In this document: one piece after another, positions 1 to 9,110 of the stretch
Layout of the letters: the number at the start of each line of letters is the position of its first letter
Numbering within the stretch: the first letter of the stretch is position 1
Source of the DNA: Scilla litardierei
Taxonomy: Eukaryota > Streptophyta > Magnoliopsida > Asparagales > Asparagaceae
Length of the DNA: 64,000 nt
Reading direction: 5' to 3'
NCBI GenBank assembly: GCA_030789695.1
Contig: JAULAV010002390.1
Coordinates: forward strand, 310,001 to 374,000
Program-made: the position numbers and the translations under genes
Notes under the pieces: generated by a model
What the model was told of the DNA's origin: nothing
Seen by the model: the letters and a program-made list of their open reading frames with translations, nothing else
The model's database searches: none

Positions 1-343
1 CTTGCAGTCCTGCATATCAAAGCGTTCTGGAACCTTCTTTATATAAGTCTCCTGAGAGAGAAAGAAGTTTCTTCGAACGATTCCTTGAAATCTTAACTCC
101 AAGGATATATGCGGCTTTTCCTATGCCTTTCATCTTAAATACTGATGAAAGCCAAGCCTTGATACTCATCACAAAGCCTTTGTCATTTCCGGCTATTAAA
201 ATGTCATCTACATATAGAGACATGATAATATACTTGCTTTTAATCCTTTTGATATATACTCAGTTATCTTCATCAAGCATGGTAAAACCATTTGATAACT
301 TTATGAAATCGTATATACCATTGCCTCGATGATTGTTTAAGAC
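1..343. repeat. Left arm of a large inverted duplication (copia RT)
   Basis: Positions 1-343 are the reverse complement of 4075-4417. By eye I see about two base differences, so the arms are far better matched than the decayed element around them. The arm may extend left of the window. The arms flank about 3.7 kb containing the rest of Copia-1. Confidence 0.9.
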
Positions 344-500
344 CATATATGGACTTATGAAATTTACAAACCTTATGTTCGTTTCCTTCTTTTACAAACC
401 CTGTTGGTTGTTCCATATAAATCTCATCGTCCATTTCTCCATTGAGAAATGCAATCTTTAAATCCATTTGATGTAATTTGAGGTCTAAGCAAGTCACCAC
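17..500 (-). pseudogene. Copia-1 reverse transcriptase core, broken
   Basis: Two pieces cover the copia RT palm. The first has HQMDLKIAFLNGEMDDEIYMEQPTGFV and IYGLKQSSRQWYIRF. The second carries the catalytic YVDDILIAG motif. A stop after WFYHA (about 273) and an apparent loss of sequence separate them. This enzyme copies element RNA to cDNA. The second piece recurs almost identically on the opposite strand at 4195-4401. Confidence 0.87.
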
Positions 501-559
501 TGCCAGAATCAGGCGAATCGAGGTAAAACGAACAACATGTGAGAAGGTCTCTTCGTAGT

Positions 560-1498
560 CTATCCCTTCCTGTTGCGTAAAACCTTTCGCGACAAGGCGA
601 GCTTTATATCTGTCAATAGAGCCATCAGCCTTATGCTTGATCTTGAGAACCCATTTGTTCCCAATAGCTCACGTCCTCTGGGTAAGTCAACTAAGTCCCA
701 GACTTGGTTAACCTTCATGGATTCTAATTCCTCTTGCATCGCTTCCATCCATTTGTCTTTTGCAGGGCAAGATACGGCCTGTTTGAAAGTAGCAGGCTCG
801 TCATCTTCTTGTAGTAAAGTCATAAAGGTTTGCGGAAATTCATCCTCAAATCTTAGAGGAGCCAACCTTGTACGACTACTACGTCGTATTTGAGATTCTT
901 CAAGTCCTTGTTGACTCGAAATTAGATCAATTCTAATATCACTCCCACTTGGAATGTCGTTAGAATTGCTCCCACTAGGATCATTATTCCCGTATGGAAT
1001 ATGATAATCGTCATTCGTACAATCCATTGGTGAAGGTTGAAACGTATTTTCGTTTTCACCAAGAATTCTCCCACTCGAATGAGGTAATCCTTCTTGATCA
1101 TAAATCTCAAATTGAGATAAGTCCTGACTTAGCTCGCCCTGTCTTGGAAACTCGTTTTCCAAGAAAGTGACATCCCTCGACTCAAACTCAATTAGCCCAC
1201 CAATGTCTTCCTGACTAACAAAAACATAACTTTTGGAGTTTTCTGCGTATCGTATAAAGATACATTTCCTTCCCCTTGGCCCAAGTTTGCCATACTTATG
1301 GGAGGAAATATGTGCGTAGGATGCACAACCCCAAGGTTTCAAAATGTTTAAGTCAGGAGACCTTTGGTTCCACAACTCATAAGGAGTGGAGCTAACTGAT
1401 TTCGAGGGTACGCGGTTCAAAATGAAAGCGACCGTCAATAATGCATCACCCCAAAAGGTGATTGACAAGTTAGCTTGCGCCATCATTGAACGGACCAT
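560..1498 (-). pseudogene. Copia-1 integrase C-terminal region and start of RT
   Basis: The 312-residue frame starts in the integrase (FWGDALLTVAFILNRVPSKSV..TPYELW), passes the copia-specific region with CASYAHISSHKYGKLGPRGRKCIFIRY, and reaches the RT N-terminus (CPAKDKWMEAMQEELESMKVNQVWDLVDLP). After about residue 275 the frame shifts and reads a non-homologous tail. The expected RT continuation appears in another frame, so a frameshift lies near 650-670. Confidence 0.82.
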
Positions 1499-2126
1499 TT
1501 TTCATTAAAGTCATATTCCCCCTTTCTGCAACACCAATTTGTTGAGGAGTATAAGGCATAGTTACCTGATGTACTATGCCTTTTTCATCACAAAGTTCCT
1601 TTAAACTTGTTGATTGATATTCACTGCCCCTATCGGTTCGCACGACCTTAATCTTGCGATCTAATTGATTCTCCACTAAACTCATATAGTTTTTAAAGCA
1701 GGTTTAGTGCTTTCACTTTTTGTGGGATATCAAATAGATATGACCGAATCGGGTGAAATCATCAATAAAAGTGATGAAATAGGACTTCCCGCGTCTTGTC
1801 TTGACATTCATCGGACCACATATGTCCGAATGGATAAGCTGTAATGGAACCTCGGCCCTTGTGCCGGTTCCAAACGGCTTGCGACAAGATTTCCTCACAA
1901 GGCAATGTTCGCAGGTCGACATTTCAACCTTTGAAACATTGGATAGAAGGCCACGTTTGGCAAGTCTATCCATACGCGTTGGTCCAATATGACCAAGCCT
2001 TGCGTGCCAACAAATTATATTAGACTCATTAGTCAAAGAATTTGTCACAATGAAATTTTCATTACATGAGGAATCATACATTGTACTTATTACAATAAAT
2101 CCTTTGAAATACAAACCCAGTACCAA
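1470..2126 (-). pseudogene. Copia-1 GAG-pre-integrase and integrase core, broken
   Basis: Two adjacent frames encode the H-H-C-C zinc region (CWHARLGHIG...CEHCLVRKSC) and the start of the DDE integrase core. HSDICGP supplies the first Asp. In the second frame, RTDRGSEYQS supplies the second Asp and PQQIGVAERGN the Glu. An in-frame stop and shift near 1690-1710 separate the two Asp motifs. Integrase joins the cDNA to the host chromosome; as read, this copy could not make one continuous core. Confidence 0.85.
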
Positions 2127-2137
2127 TAAAGGAATTA

Positions 2138-2470
2138 TTACAAAAATAGGTCCATATTACAATCATGAAGGAACCAACTATAACCAAGACCCATTAAATT
2201 GACCACAGTTTTAATATTCCTTTGAATATATGGAATGAAGAGAACATCATGAAGTAGGAGAGTGCGGCCGTTGTCCAAGACTAGCTTGCGAGTCCCAACG
2301 CCTTTCACTTCAACACGTGTGTTGTTTCCTACATTGATCCACTTCATTCCTTGGGGTATCCGGTGATACTCTACGAAGAACCGTCTGTCCCTTGTTATGT
2401 GGTTGGTTGCACCTGAATCAATTATCCCAAAATGGATTAGATTCCACAAGAAATATTGAACTAGAAACAC
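2138..2470 (-). pseudogene. Copia-1 aspartic protease remnant
   Basis: The frame contains IIDSGATNH, the copia retropepsin active site (D-S-G-A), followed by the typical R-F..Y.RIPQG and V.GVGTRKLVLDNGRTLLLHDVLFIP stretch. This protease would cut the Gag-Pol polyprotein. The domain is out of frame with gag upstream and stops before the integrase, so the polyprotein is broken on both sides, although the catalytic triplet is intact. Confidence 0.82.
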
Positions 2471-3344
2471 ATATGTAACTAGTATTACAAGTTACCTCGT
2501 CACTTCCACTCGTACACGAACGAGCATAGTGACCGAGCTTGTTGCACTTGAAGCACTTGATCCTTTTCAAGTCTTTCTTCTTGTGCCATTTCTTGTGCCC
2601 ACCCTTATGTTTGGGTTCCTTGGTAGACTCAGGTTGCTTATTACGTTCATTAGAAGACTTCGAACGATCTTTACGTTTCTTTCCCCCGTGTGAGGAACTA
2701 GCAACCATGTGCACTTCTGCACTTGGCTTGGCAGCCGCAAGCCGCTCTTCCTCTAATTCGAGGTACTTGGAAACATCGTTGAAGGTCTTGATGCTATCAT
2801 TATGAGTGAGATGCATCTTCATCTGATCCCACCCATTTGGTAGGGAACGTATGACTGCTTGGATTTGTTGCTCATCTGTGAGCACATGACCTGCATCCTT
2901 TAACTCTGAGATTAGATTCGCCATATGTCGCAGATGTTTCCCCATGGAATGATCTGGACATTTCTTATATGAATCAAATCTTATAGTCAAGGCTCGAAGT
3001 TTGGACACCGATGTGCCACCAAACTTCTCCTCAAGCTTGGACCATATGTCCATGGCTAAGTCATGTTCCCGGAAGATGCGCATTATGTCATCAGCCATAC
3101 TGCTTAATAACGTAATGCGTGCTATCTTATTCTTCCGAGACCAAGCATCAAAAGCTTCCTTGTCTTGTCTGTGTTGGGCCGTAGTGCCCAACTCGGGTTC
3201 AATCATTACGTTCTTTAGAGTTTCGAGCACTTCTTGCTCCTCTAAAACGTATTGTATCTTGATGGACCAAAGTTTGTAATTATCGCCGTTGAGTTTTTCA
3301 CCTCTGTTTAACTCAGCGACGATATTCTTTGAAGCGGAAGACAT
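2418..3344 (-). CDS. gag: Copia-1 gag (capsid/nucleocapsid polyprotein, open frame)
   Basis: This 308-residue frame encodes a copia Gag, the structural protein of the cytoplasmic virus-like particle. The N-terminal part has the usual copia Gag pattern (LNGDNYKLWSIKIQYVLEE near residues 18-36, then a helical UBN2-type region). A lysine-rich stretch follows, then one zinc knuckle, C-X2-C-X4-H-X4-C, at residues 264-277 (CFKCNKLGHYARSC), which would bind genomic RNA. The start is the first ATG after the leader. The frame ends just before the protease: an apparent +1 shift near 2430 separates it from the DSGA motif read in another frame. It is the best preserved frame of this element. Confidence 0.88.
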   Translation of the reverse strand: MSSASKNIVAELNRGEKLNGDNYKLWSIKIQYVLEEQEVLETLKNVMIEPELGTTAQHRQDKEAFDAWSRKNKIARITLLSSMADDIMRIFREHDLAMDIWSKLEEKFGGTSVSKLRALTIRFDSYKKCPDHSMGKHLRHMANLISELKDAGHVLTDEQQIQAVIRSLPNGWDQMKMHLTHNDSIKTFNDVSKYLELEEERLAAAKPSAEVHMVASSSHGGKKRKDRSKSSNERNKQPESTKEPKHKGGHKKWHKKKDLKRIKCFKCNKLGHYARSCTSGSDEVTCNTSYICVSSSIFLVESNPFWDN

Positions 3345-4042
3345 TTTACTTTTTAAAATGATGCAAAAGACACAAAACCGAAGGTTTGATCAAAACATTG
3401 CATAAAAATTCTTAAAATATAACTCCCACTTGAAATGATAATAGAATATCCCATTTGGATAGTTCTAAAAATTCAAATCCCACTTGGAATTATATTATAT
3501 TTGATAAGTTACTTTCGAAAAATATTGAAGATGTTGTTCTAGAATCGAAAAGGTCTCTATGATTCCAATCACCATCTAGAACAACCTTCAATATTCCCCC
3601 ATCACTTATCAAACAATCGTACTCTTATAGTACTTCGCAGCGGAAAAGCGTTTTTGAAAACGTATTTTTCAAAACGTATGAAAACGTATTTTTCAAAATT
3701 GTATATTTCGACTTAGTACCCTTATGATACTAGCGAAATATTCGGCAATCCCTGACCATTTGTCGGGGTAGAGCCGTAGCCGTGCCAAGGCCGGATCCCC
3801 CCTTTTGGGATTTTTCTGTAAGTCATCGTCGCCGGCTCCCGTATGGATCCAGGCGCTTCCCCCCCGTATAGGAGAATTTTGTCGCAGATGACTGTTGTTA
3901 GCCCCGTATGGGTTAGTCGGCACATTCGTGTTCGACCAAGGCCTTTTGCAACCCCGTATGGGCTATTCGGCATGTTCGTGATCGATCAAGGCCTTTTGCC
4001 GGATTGGTCGACCAAAACTTCCAAATTGGTCGACCAACCAAT
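3345..4042 (-). other. Copia-1 5' leader with tandem repeats and two palindromes
   Basis: This non-coding leader lies between PBS and gag. It holds a degenerate 50-bp direct repeat (CCCCGTATGGG at 3902 and 3952, each followed by TCGGCA/TTCGTG and CAAGGCCTTTTGC), two further copies of the CCCGTATRG word near 3838 and 3863, and two perfect 12-bp palindromes TTGGTCGACCAA at 4004-4015 and 4026-4037, 10 bp apart and close to the PBS. No coding potential was seen. Confidence 0.6.
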
Positions 4043-4054
4043 GATCTGACACCA
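4043..4054 (-). promoter_or_regulatory. Copia-1 primer-binding site (initiator-Met tRNA type, imperfect)
   Basis: On the minus strand the word is TGGTGTCAGATC. It resembles the TGGTATCAGAGC initiator-Met site seen in the other copia elements of this window but has two changes. It sits about 700 bp upstream of gag, as expected. Confidence 0.55.
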
Positions 4055-4074
4055 CTCCCGGCCAATGCCGACCA

Positions 4075-4417
4075 GTCTTAAACAATCATCGAGGCAATGG
4101 TATATACGATTTCATAAAGTTATCAAATGGTTTTACCATGCTTGATGAAGATAACTAAGTATATATCAAAAGGATTAAAAGCAAGTATATTATCATGTCT
4201 CTATATGTAGATGACATTTTAATAGCCGGAAATGACAAAGGCTTTGTGATGAGTATCAAGGCTTGGCTTTCATCAGTATTTAAGATGAAAGGCATAGGAA
4301 AAGCCGCATATATCCTTGGAGTTAAGATTTCAAGGAATCGTTCGAAGAAACTTCTTTCTCTCTTAGGAGACTTATATAAAGAAGGTTCCAGAACGCTTTG
4401 ATATGCAGGACTGCAAG
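4075..4417. repeat. Right arm of the inverted duplication
   Basis: This is the mirror copy of 1-343. Its inner boundary is a short AAGAC/GTCTT word. Past it, the left copy continues into RT and the right copy into sequence next to the PBS. It is continuous on the plus strand with the RT-RNase H-LTR 3' half of the same element type. Confidence 0.9.
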
Positions 4418-4828
4418 TCCATTGATATTCATATAAGCATATGCGATAATTTATATCTGGAATCGTGTCCAAAGAACCAAAAGGATAAGGAAATTATGGA
4501 AAAAGTTCCATATTCCAGTGCAGTTGATAGTCTTATGTACGCTATGGTGTGTACGAGACCGGACATCTGTTTTGCCGTTGGAAATGGTAAGCTGTTACCA
4601 ATCCAATACAGGGCAAGTACACTGGAAAGCGGTTAAGAGGATAATGTGTCTTGTAAGATCAAACACATTGATATCCGATACGAATTTGCGAAAGACTATG
4701 ATAAAACCAAAAAGGTAGACATAAGGTACATACCTACGCATGAGATGATAGATGATCCGCTTACGAAAGCGATCCCCAGAAATATGTTTTATAAACACTT
4801 ATCATCCCAAGGATTGCGTAAGAGCTGA
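4076..4828 (+). pseudogene. Copia-1 type RT/RNase H 3' half, head-to-head copy
   Basis: On the plus strand this reads the end of a copia pol. The motifs are KQSSRQWYIRFHKVIKWF, YVDDILIAG, the YILGVKISR stretch, VPYSSAVDSLMYAMVCTRPDICFAVG, and the RNase H end KKVDIRYIPTHEMIDDPLTKAI..FYKHLSSQGL with a natural stop at about 4828. A block of RNase H between about 4640 and 4650 is missing, which removes catalytic residues. Stops after WFYHA and GSRTL break the frame further. Confidence 0.85.
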
Positions 4829-5840
4829 GTTGTACCAATATATATTCCCATGTCTGAGAAAGATCAAATTTAATAAAAGAATAAGTTCTTTTTCAAACAT
4901 TGCATATGAATCTCTTGAGAAATGTTTGTGTACATTTTTGAAATCTCAGCTGAATTCTAGTATGTCGGACAGATTGAGGTTGGCTCTCTCACATGAGCAA
5001 CCGCCTTATTCTATCAGACGGATGGAATAGAGATGAGACCTGTTTGAAGTCAAAATCATCAGACGGATGATTTAGAGTCATGACTTAAACAAAATGGTCG
5101 CATGAAAGATCTGCATCATATGGATGCTTACAGAATATCTAAGAGGATTTTTGAAATCCTATCTGTCTAAATGCGGGATGTGAGTCCAAAGGATTATTTG
5201 AGTAGAATAAGGGACTCAAAGTCAGACATTGTGGTGTCTGATCATCATCCTTACAACATCATTGAGACATACACTCCCTGGGAAAGGAGCGATGTTGTAA
5301 TACGTGTTCATACCACGTATGCATTACGACCACTGAGTTAGTAGCAATAGTGTTTGCTATTATGTGAGACTCAAAGGCCATATGGGTCTTAACTTTTACC
5401 CTCAAGGACTCCAATTGGTTCCTTTAGATTTGACGAGATGATCGCTATCTTAGCGTGTTGCTAATGGGCTATGATAATTCGGCTCGGCGGGGCACGTTAG
5501 AAAAGCGAATCAAGTCAAGATCAGAAGGTTCGCAAGAAGAGGAAGATTGATTTCATATTCGCATTTGGACTTTAATGATTCAAAGCTGGCCAACCAATTG
5601 TGATCCAGATGGGATTCAGTTGTTGAATATAAATTATAAGAAATGTGAAGAAATAATCTAGGGTAAAGCATGCGTTGAACTACTCAACTTTGCACCTTCG
5701 AGGTCGTTGTGTATCTCTAACAAGTGCACAACAACAGACTCTACGCGCATGACGGTCGCACGGTCTATTTCTCGGTATGATAGATGAAAGAACTAAGAGA
5801 AAGATGTTCTCTTACAATCCCCTCAAGTGTGAGTGGGAGA
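4829..5840 (+). other. Copia-1 3' non-coding region ending in polypurine tract
   Basis: About 1 kb without coding potential lies between the pol stop and the LTR. It includes repeated ATCAGACGGATG words (5015, 5055). It ends in GAGTGGGAGA (5831-5840), the polypurine tract that would prime plus-strand DNA, directly before TGTTGG of the LTR. Confidence 0.65.
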
Positions 5841-6057
5841 TGTTGGATATGGATGACGTTTGTACACCCTTGTAGGGGATGTACGAGGGAATACGGACCT
5901 CGAACGTCACATACACGAAGTCGTGTGCAAAGGGAATCTGTTCCCTTGCGGAGAGGATCTCTAGATTAATGGGAAAGTCGCGTTATATGTGCATAAGTGC
6001 ATGCGACATATGGCTAATAAAGGGGGTATATCTTAAGCTTATGTTGTACCATGCATA
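5841..6057 (+). repeat. Copia-1 LTR, left portion (split by LARD1)
   Basis: It starts TGTTGGATATG right after the polypurine tract and is cut at 6057 by LARD1. It resumes after the second copy of the GCATA target duplication. Confidence 0.8.
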
Positions 6058-7360
6058 TGTAGGAATATGATGCCCTCGAGGCCATTTATTCCTGTGTGAA
6101 TAGCACAAACATCTTGTTCGAAATAACAGTAAGCTGTTTGGTAATGATTTAGCTAAGTTATATTATAATTAGATATCGACTTAGGTAAAGTCCTGAGACT
6201 TTATGCAAGGTCAAACGGGTATCGAGATGAGTATCTCGATCATGGAGAAACGTTTGACCGTCTGTAGCATAAGTCTGAAATGGTTCGTGGTCATAGATAT
6301 TTCGAGACAAGGATATCGAAACATCGGATAGACCATTGTGTCTTAGTCTTCACCGTTTGGCGGTGGCGATGATCTCATGATCGTTTGACTTGGTGAAGTC
6401 GAAGACGAGACACAGGTGCTCATTAGAATGAGTTCACTGAACGATCCACTAGAGTTATCATATGGTTATATTGACCAATCTGTCAATGATAACTCTGAGT
6501 GATGATAGGGTAGTTGGTCTTTTGACTTGAGGTCATTTTGACAAACCTGTGCATGAACGGTGCCACTTATATCAACTGACCTAGCTTCGAGGCAATGCCT
6601 GTCAAAAGGTCTTTTGATTGGGTGTCACTTGAAACGTACGAGGCGAGTAATGACCAAGAGAGGATTCGTCTCTCCCGGTCAATGGGAGTTAGTGTCGTAG
6701 AGTTAGGTCGGTCTTTAGTAAAAACTCTGCGCAGAGTATGTTGGAAGAAGTCCAACATTAGTTGACTAAAGATCGATAGAAACTAACCGGAGTCAAGTTA
6801 TTGGGGTTGACAGTTTGACCGTACCCCAGACTTGATCCGAACGACATATTTAAGACGAAGAGACTATAACTGCGGAATTCATCACGGAAACAGTCAGGTG
6901 GTCCCGACAATACTCATGTCAATGAGTCAACCACATAATGATGATTCCTGAAGAAGGGACGGCAACCACTGCTCGTGGTCCCTGCCGTATAGGGCTTTGA
7001 GCCCAACCTGTTGTAAGGGTCAGGCTGTAGGGTCTCACACAGAGTGCTAACGCTTCGTCTAGTAATAGGTAGAAATTAGTTAGGGAGAATAATTGCATTT
7101 TTGATGCAAGGGATGAAATAATTGCATTTGATGCAATATGATAATTTAAGCTTAGATAGGGACTATTTTGCATTTGATGCAAAAGCGATTAAATGTGTAT
7201 TAAATTGTTTAATACAATATTTAATAAAATAAACGCAAGGAAAAGTTCACGGGTAAGACGGGAATGTCCCGGTCTAGACCCAGGTTCGAACGGCGTCCAA
7301 ATCGGACACCAAATGCTCAAGTTAGAGCCAAAACAGTCCAAAGAATCAGACCAGGACAAG

Positions 7361-7580
7361 CCCAGGCAGAACAGGCTGCCTGGGCTACCCCAGGCGCTGC
7401 CTGGGCTAAGCCCAGGCTCGGCCTGGGCTAGCCAGGCACAAGCCTGGGCTAAGCCCAGGGTCGGCCTGGGCAAGCCCAGGGGCCTGGGCAAAGCCCAGGC
7501 CCGCCTGGGCTCTGCCCAGGCGCGGGCCTGGGCGCGCGCGCCTGGGCGAGCCCAGGCGCGGCCTGGGCTCTGCCCAGGCC
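7361..7580. repeat. GC-rich palindromic array in LARD1 5' LTR
   Basis: Ten GCCTGGGC words, most followed after 2-4 bases by the complement GCCCAGG, form overlapping potential hairpins. The array is about 360 bp upstream of the TATA box. The 3' LTR holds nine copies in 207 bp although flanking sequence is almost identical. Long apparent ORFs here on both strands (A/G/P/R-rich) are by-products of the repeat. Confidence 0.85.
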
Positions 7581-7937
7581 ATTTTGCGCGCGCGATTGAT
7601 GCAGCGGGGCCCACTGGTGGGCCCCAAGCCTAGGGTTTCGAACCCTAATCACAGATTTGCATGACGGCTGATTTCTTTGGCGAAAATCTGATTTTTGTCA
7701 ATCTTTGGACACTCAATTGGAGGGCCAAACGACCTCCGATTGACGAACGGTTTTTTCCTATGCGTTCACCGTTGAACGCTTGTCGTATTGATAGGTTGTA
7801 TCAATCCTGAAGCTCGACGGTGAGTGAGTTAAAATTCACGGAAGTTTGCACTTTGTGAAGTGCAAACTAACTTGATTTTAATTAACTCATTTTTTAGTCC
7901 CACATCGGATTTTGAGAAAAGGGGAGAGTCCGCCGCC

Positions 7938-7947
7938 TATATAAATA
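7938..7947 (+). promoter_or_regulatory. LARD1 5' LTR TATA box
   Basis: TATATAAATA lies in the context CCGCC-TATATAAATA-GGGG and is conserved in all four LARD LTRs of the window (also 14468, 26816, 43127). Transcription of the element RNA probably starts about 30 bp downstream. Confidence 0.7.
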
Positions 7948-8145
7948 GGGGTCTCCCCCCTTCCTCAAAACTCGTCCCAAGCTCTAGATCTGAGCGGCTC
8001 TCGTAAATGTTGGAGCACGCTCGGATCTAAGCTTAAATTAATATTTCTCTTCTCCCTAAATTTCTGCCTTACTCCTGCGGGCTCTAGCAAAGCCACAAAG
8101 GAGTTCGGATTCTGGATCTGAAATCTTGGCGGAGGTTTCACTCGC

Positions 8146-8343
8146 GTGAAACTTTCTTCGGCGCGTGGTTGGCTCGGCGGCACGGGGATTGATCGCCTCG
8201 GGATGCGGAGCGGTTCGAGGAGCGGTTCGGGGAGCGGTTCAAGGAGCGGGTCGGCGTGGGACGGGAGCAGCTCGGAAGACGGCGCGGAACATCTCGCCTG
8301 CTCCAGGGCTGAGATTCCGGGTATGTGGTTAAAGTATTTTTAG
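8146..8343 (+). CDS. Small LTR-encoded frame with RSGS repeats (uncertain coding)
   Basis: A 65-codon frame opens after the TATA box. It starts MKLSSARGWL, has an RSGS/GSGS repeat from a 12-bp tandem word (GGAGCGGTTCGA type) at about residues 22-36, and ends SEDGAEHLACSRAEIPGM. The same start and C-terminus are open in the 3' LTR (14676) and in the diverged LARD2 3' LTR (43335). The repeat-length difference between families is an in-frame 12 bp. No known family is recognised. It may be chance in GC-rich DNA. Confidence 0.3.
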   Translation: MKLSSARGWLGGTGIDRLGMRSGSRSGSGSGSRSGSAWDGSSSEDGAEHLACSRAEIPGMWLKYF

Positions 8344-8380
8344 CATTAGTTTAGTTTAATCGCAGTAGGCTAGATCCTTC

Positions 8381-8404
8381 TTGGGATGGTCAGACCCATC
8401 CCAA
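8381..8404 (+). ncRNA. Conserved 9-bp hairpin in LARD1 R/U5
   Basis: TTGGGATGG, a six-base loop, then CCATCCCAA make a perfect stem. It recurs at 14911-14934, 35595-35618 and 43574-43597. LARD2 copies change one loop base (TCAGAC to TCAGAT) but keep the stem. Confidence 0.6.
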
Positions 8405-8525
8405 GTCGGCATAGATCTTGGCATAGGGTCTTGGACCTTAGGGCTAAGTTAAAAATAGTTTTAACTGCATGTTAATTAGTTAACATATTTTTTCTTCCGC
8501 TGCAAATGATTTTTGTGTCTATGTT

Positions 8526-8543
8526 CCGTCCGACTTAGGACGG
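8526..8543 (+). ncRNA. Second conserved U5 hairpin
   Basis: CCGTCC-GACTTA-GGACGG is a perfect 6-bp stem with a 6-base loop, about 43 bp before the LTR end. The same structure is at 15056-15073 and in both LARD2 LTRs. Confidence 0.55.
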
Positions 8544-8587
8544 GACTAGAGTTTTTGTGCCCTAAGGGACCGCCAATTCCCCAACAG

Positions 8588-8600
8588 TGGTATCAGAGCC
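8588..8600 (+). promoter_or_regulatory. LARD1 primer-binding site
   Basis: TGGTATCAGAGCC starts one base after the LTR end. It complements the 3' end of initiator-Met tRNA, the standard primer of plant copia elements. Confidence 0.85.
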
Positions 8601-8639
8601 TAGGTTTGCGTAGCGATCTAGGTACTGCGATTTTATTAA

Positions 8640-9110
8640 ACGTGTTAATGCTTTTAAATACTTTTAAATGTTTTTAAAGTTATGAGATAATATTTTAAAA
8701 ATGTTTTAGATGTTCAAAATTCTTTTTTATTTTTGAACATGAAAAATTTTAAAATAACGTTTTAAAATTTATGTGATAATTTTAAAACTAATTTTTAAAT
8801 ATTTAAAAGTTTAAATTTATTTTGGATGCCTAAAATTTTTATTTGATAAATTTTTAAGCATGAAAGTCTTTAAAATGGTGTTTTAATTTTATGAGATAAT
8901 TTTAAAACTGATTTTAAAGATTAAAATTTTTATGCGATAAATTTTTTAAATAGCATGCAAAGTTAGTGATTTTAAAATTTAGTTTTTTTTTATGAGATAA
9001 AAAATAAAATATTTTTAAAATCATATTTTAAATTTAAATGTTAAATTTATGTATGCAGTCCAAAAATTGTTTATGCGATAAACTTAGTTTATTTAATTGT
9101 TAAATAGAAA
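8640..9110. repeat. AT-rich degenerate tandem repeats in LARD1 leader
   Basis: Repeats of about 30-60 bp are built on TTTATGNGATAA flanked by TTTTAAAA runs. Several copies are visible (near 8680, 8770, 8900, 8930, 8990, 9070). LARD2 has the equivalent block at 35870-36240. The block is non-coding. Confidence 0.6.

Larger units (their letters stand above)
1..4054 (-). mobile_element. Copia-1: decayed Ty1/copia element body (PBS, leader, gag, PR, IN, partial RT)
   Basis: Read on the minus strand, the order is primer-binding site (4054-4043), leader, gag, protease, integrase, reverse transcriptase. Integrase before RT is diagnostic of Ty1/copia. The RT runs off the left edge. Frameshifts and stops separate the domains, so it is not autonomous as read. 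No LTR lies immediately upstream of the PBS; that place is taken by an inverted copy of the element's own RT (from 4075). The matching LTR type starts at 5841 on the plus strand. Confidence 0.9.
6058..8586 (+). repeat. LARD1 5' LTR
   Basis: It begins TGTAGGAATATG and ends CCCCAACA just before the PBS. Landmarks in order are TTGCAT-N3..5-ATGCAA hairpin words (near 7092, 7122, 7169), the GCCTGGGC/GCCCAGGC array (7361-7580), TATATAAATA (7938-7947), a 65-codon open frame (8146-8343), and two strong hairpins (8381-8404, 8526-8543). Confidence 0.92.

Noticed and set aside
7189..7652. Overlapping ORFs on both strands rich in Ala/Gly/Pro/Arg
   Set aside because: They are created by the GCCTGGGC/GCCCAGGC repeat in several frames at once and differ between the two LTRs of the same element. 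No domain is visible.
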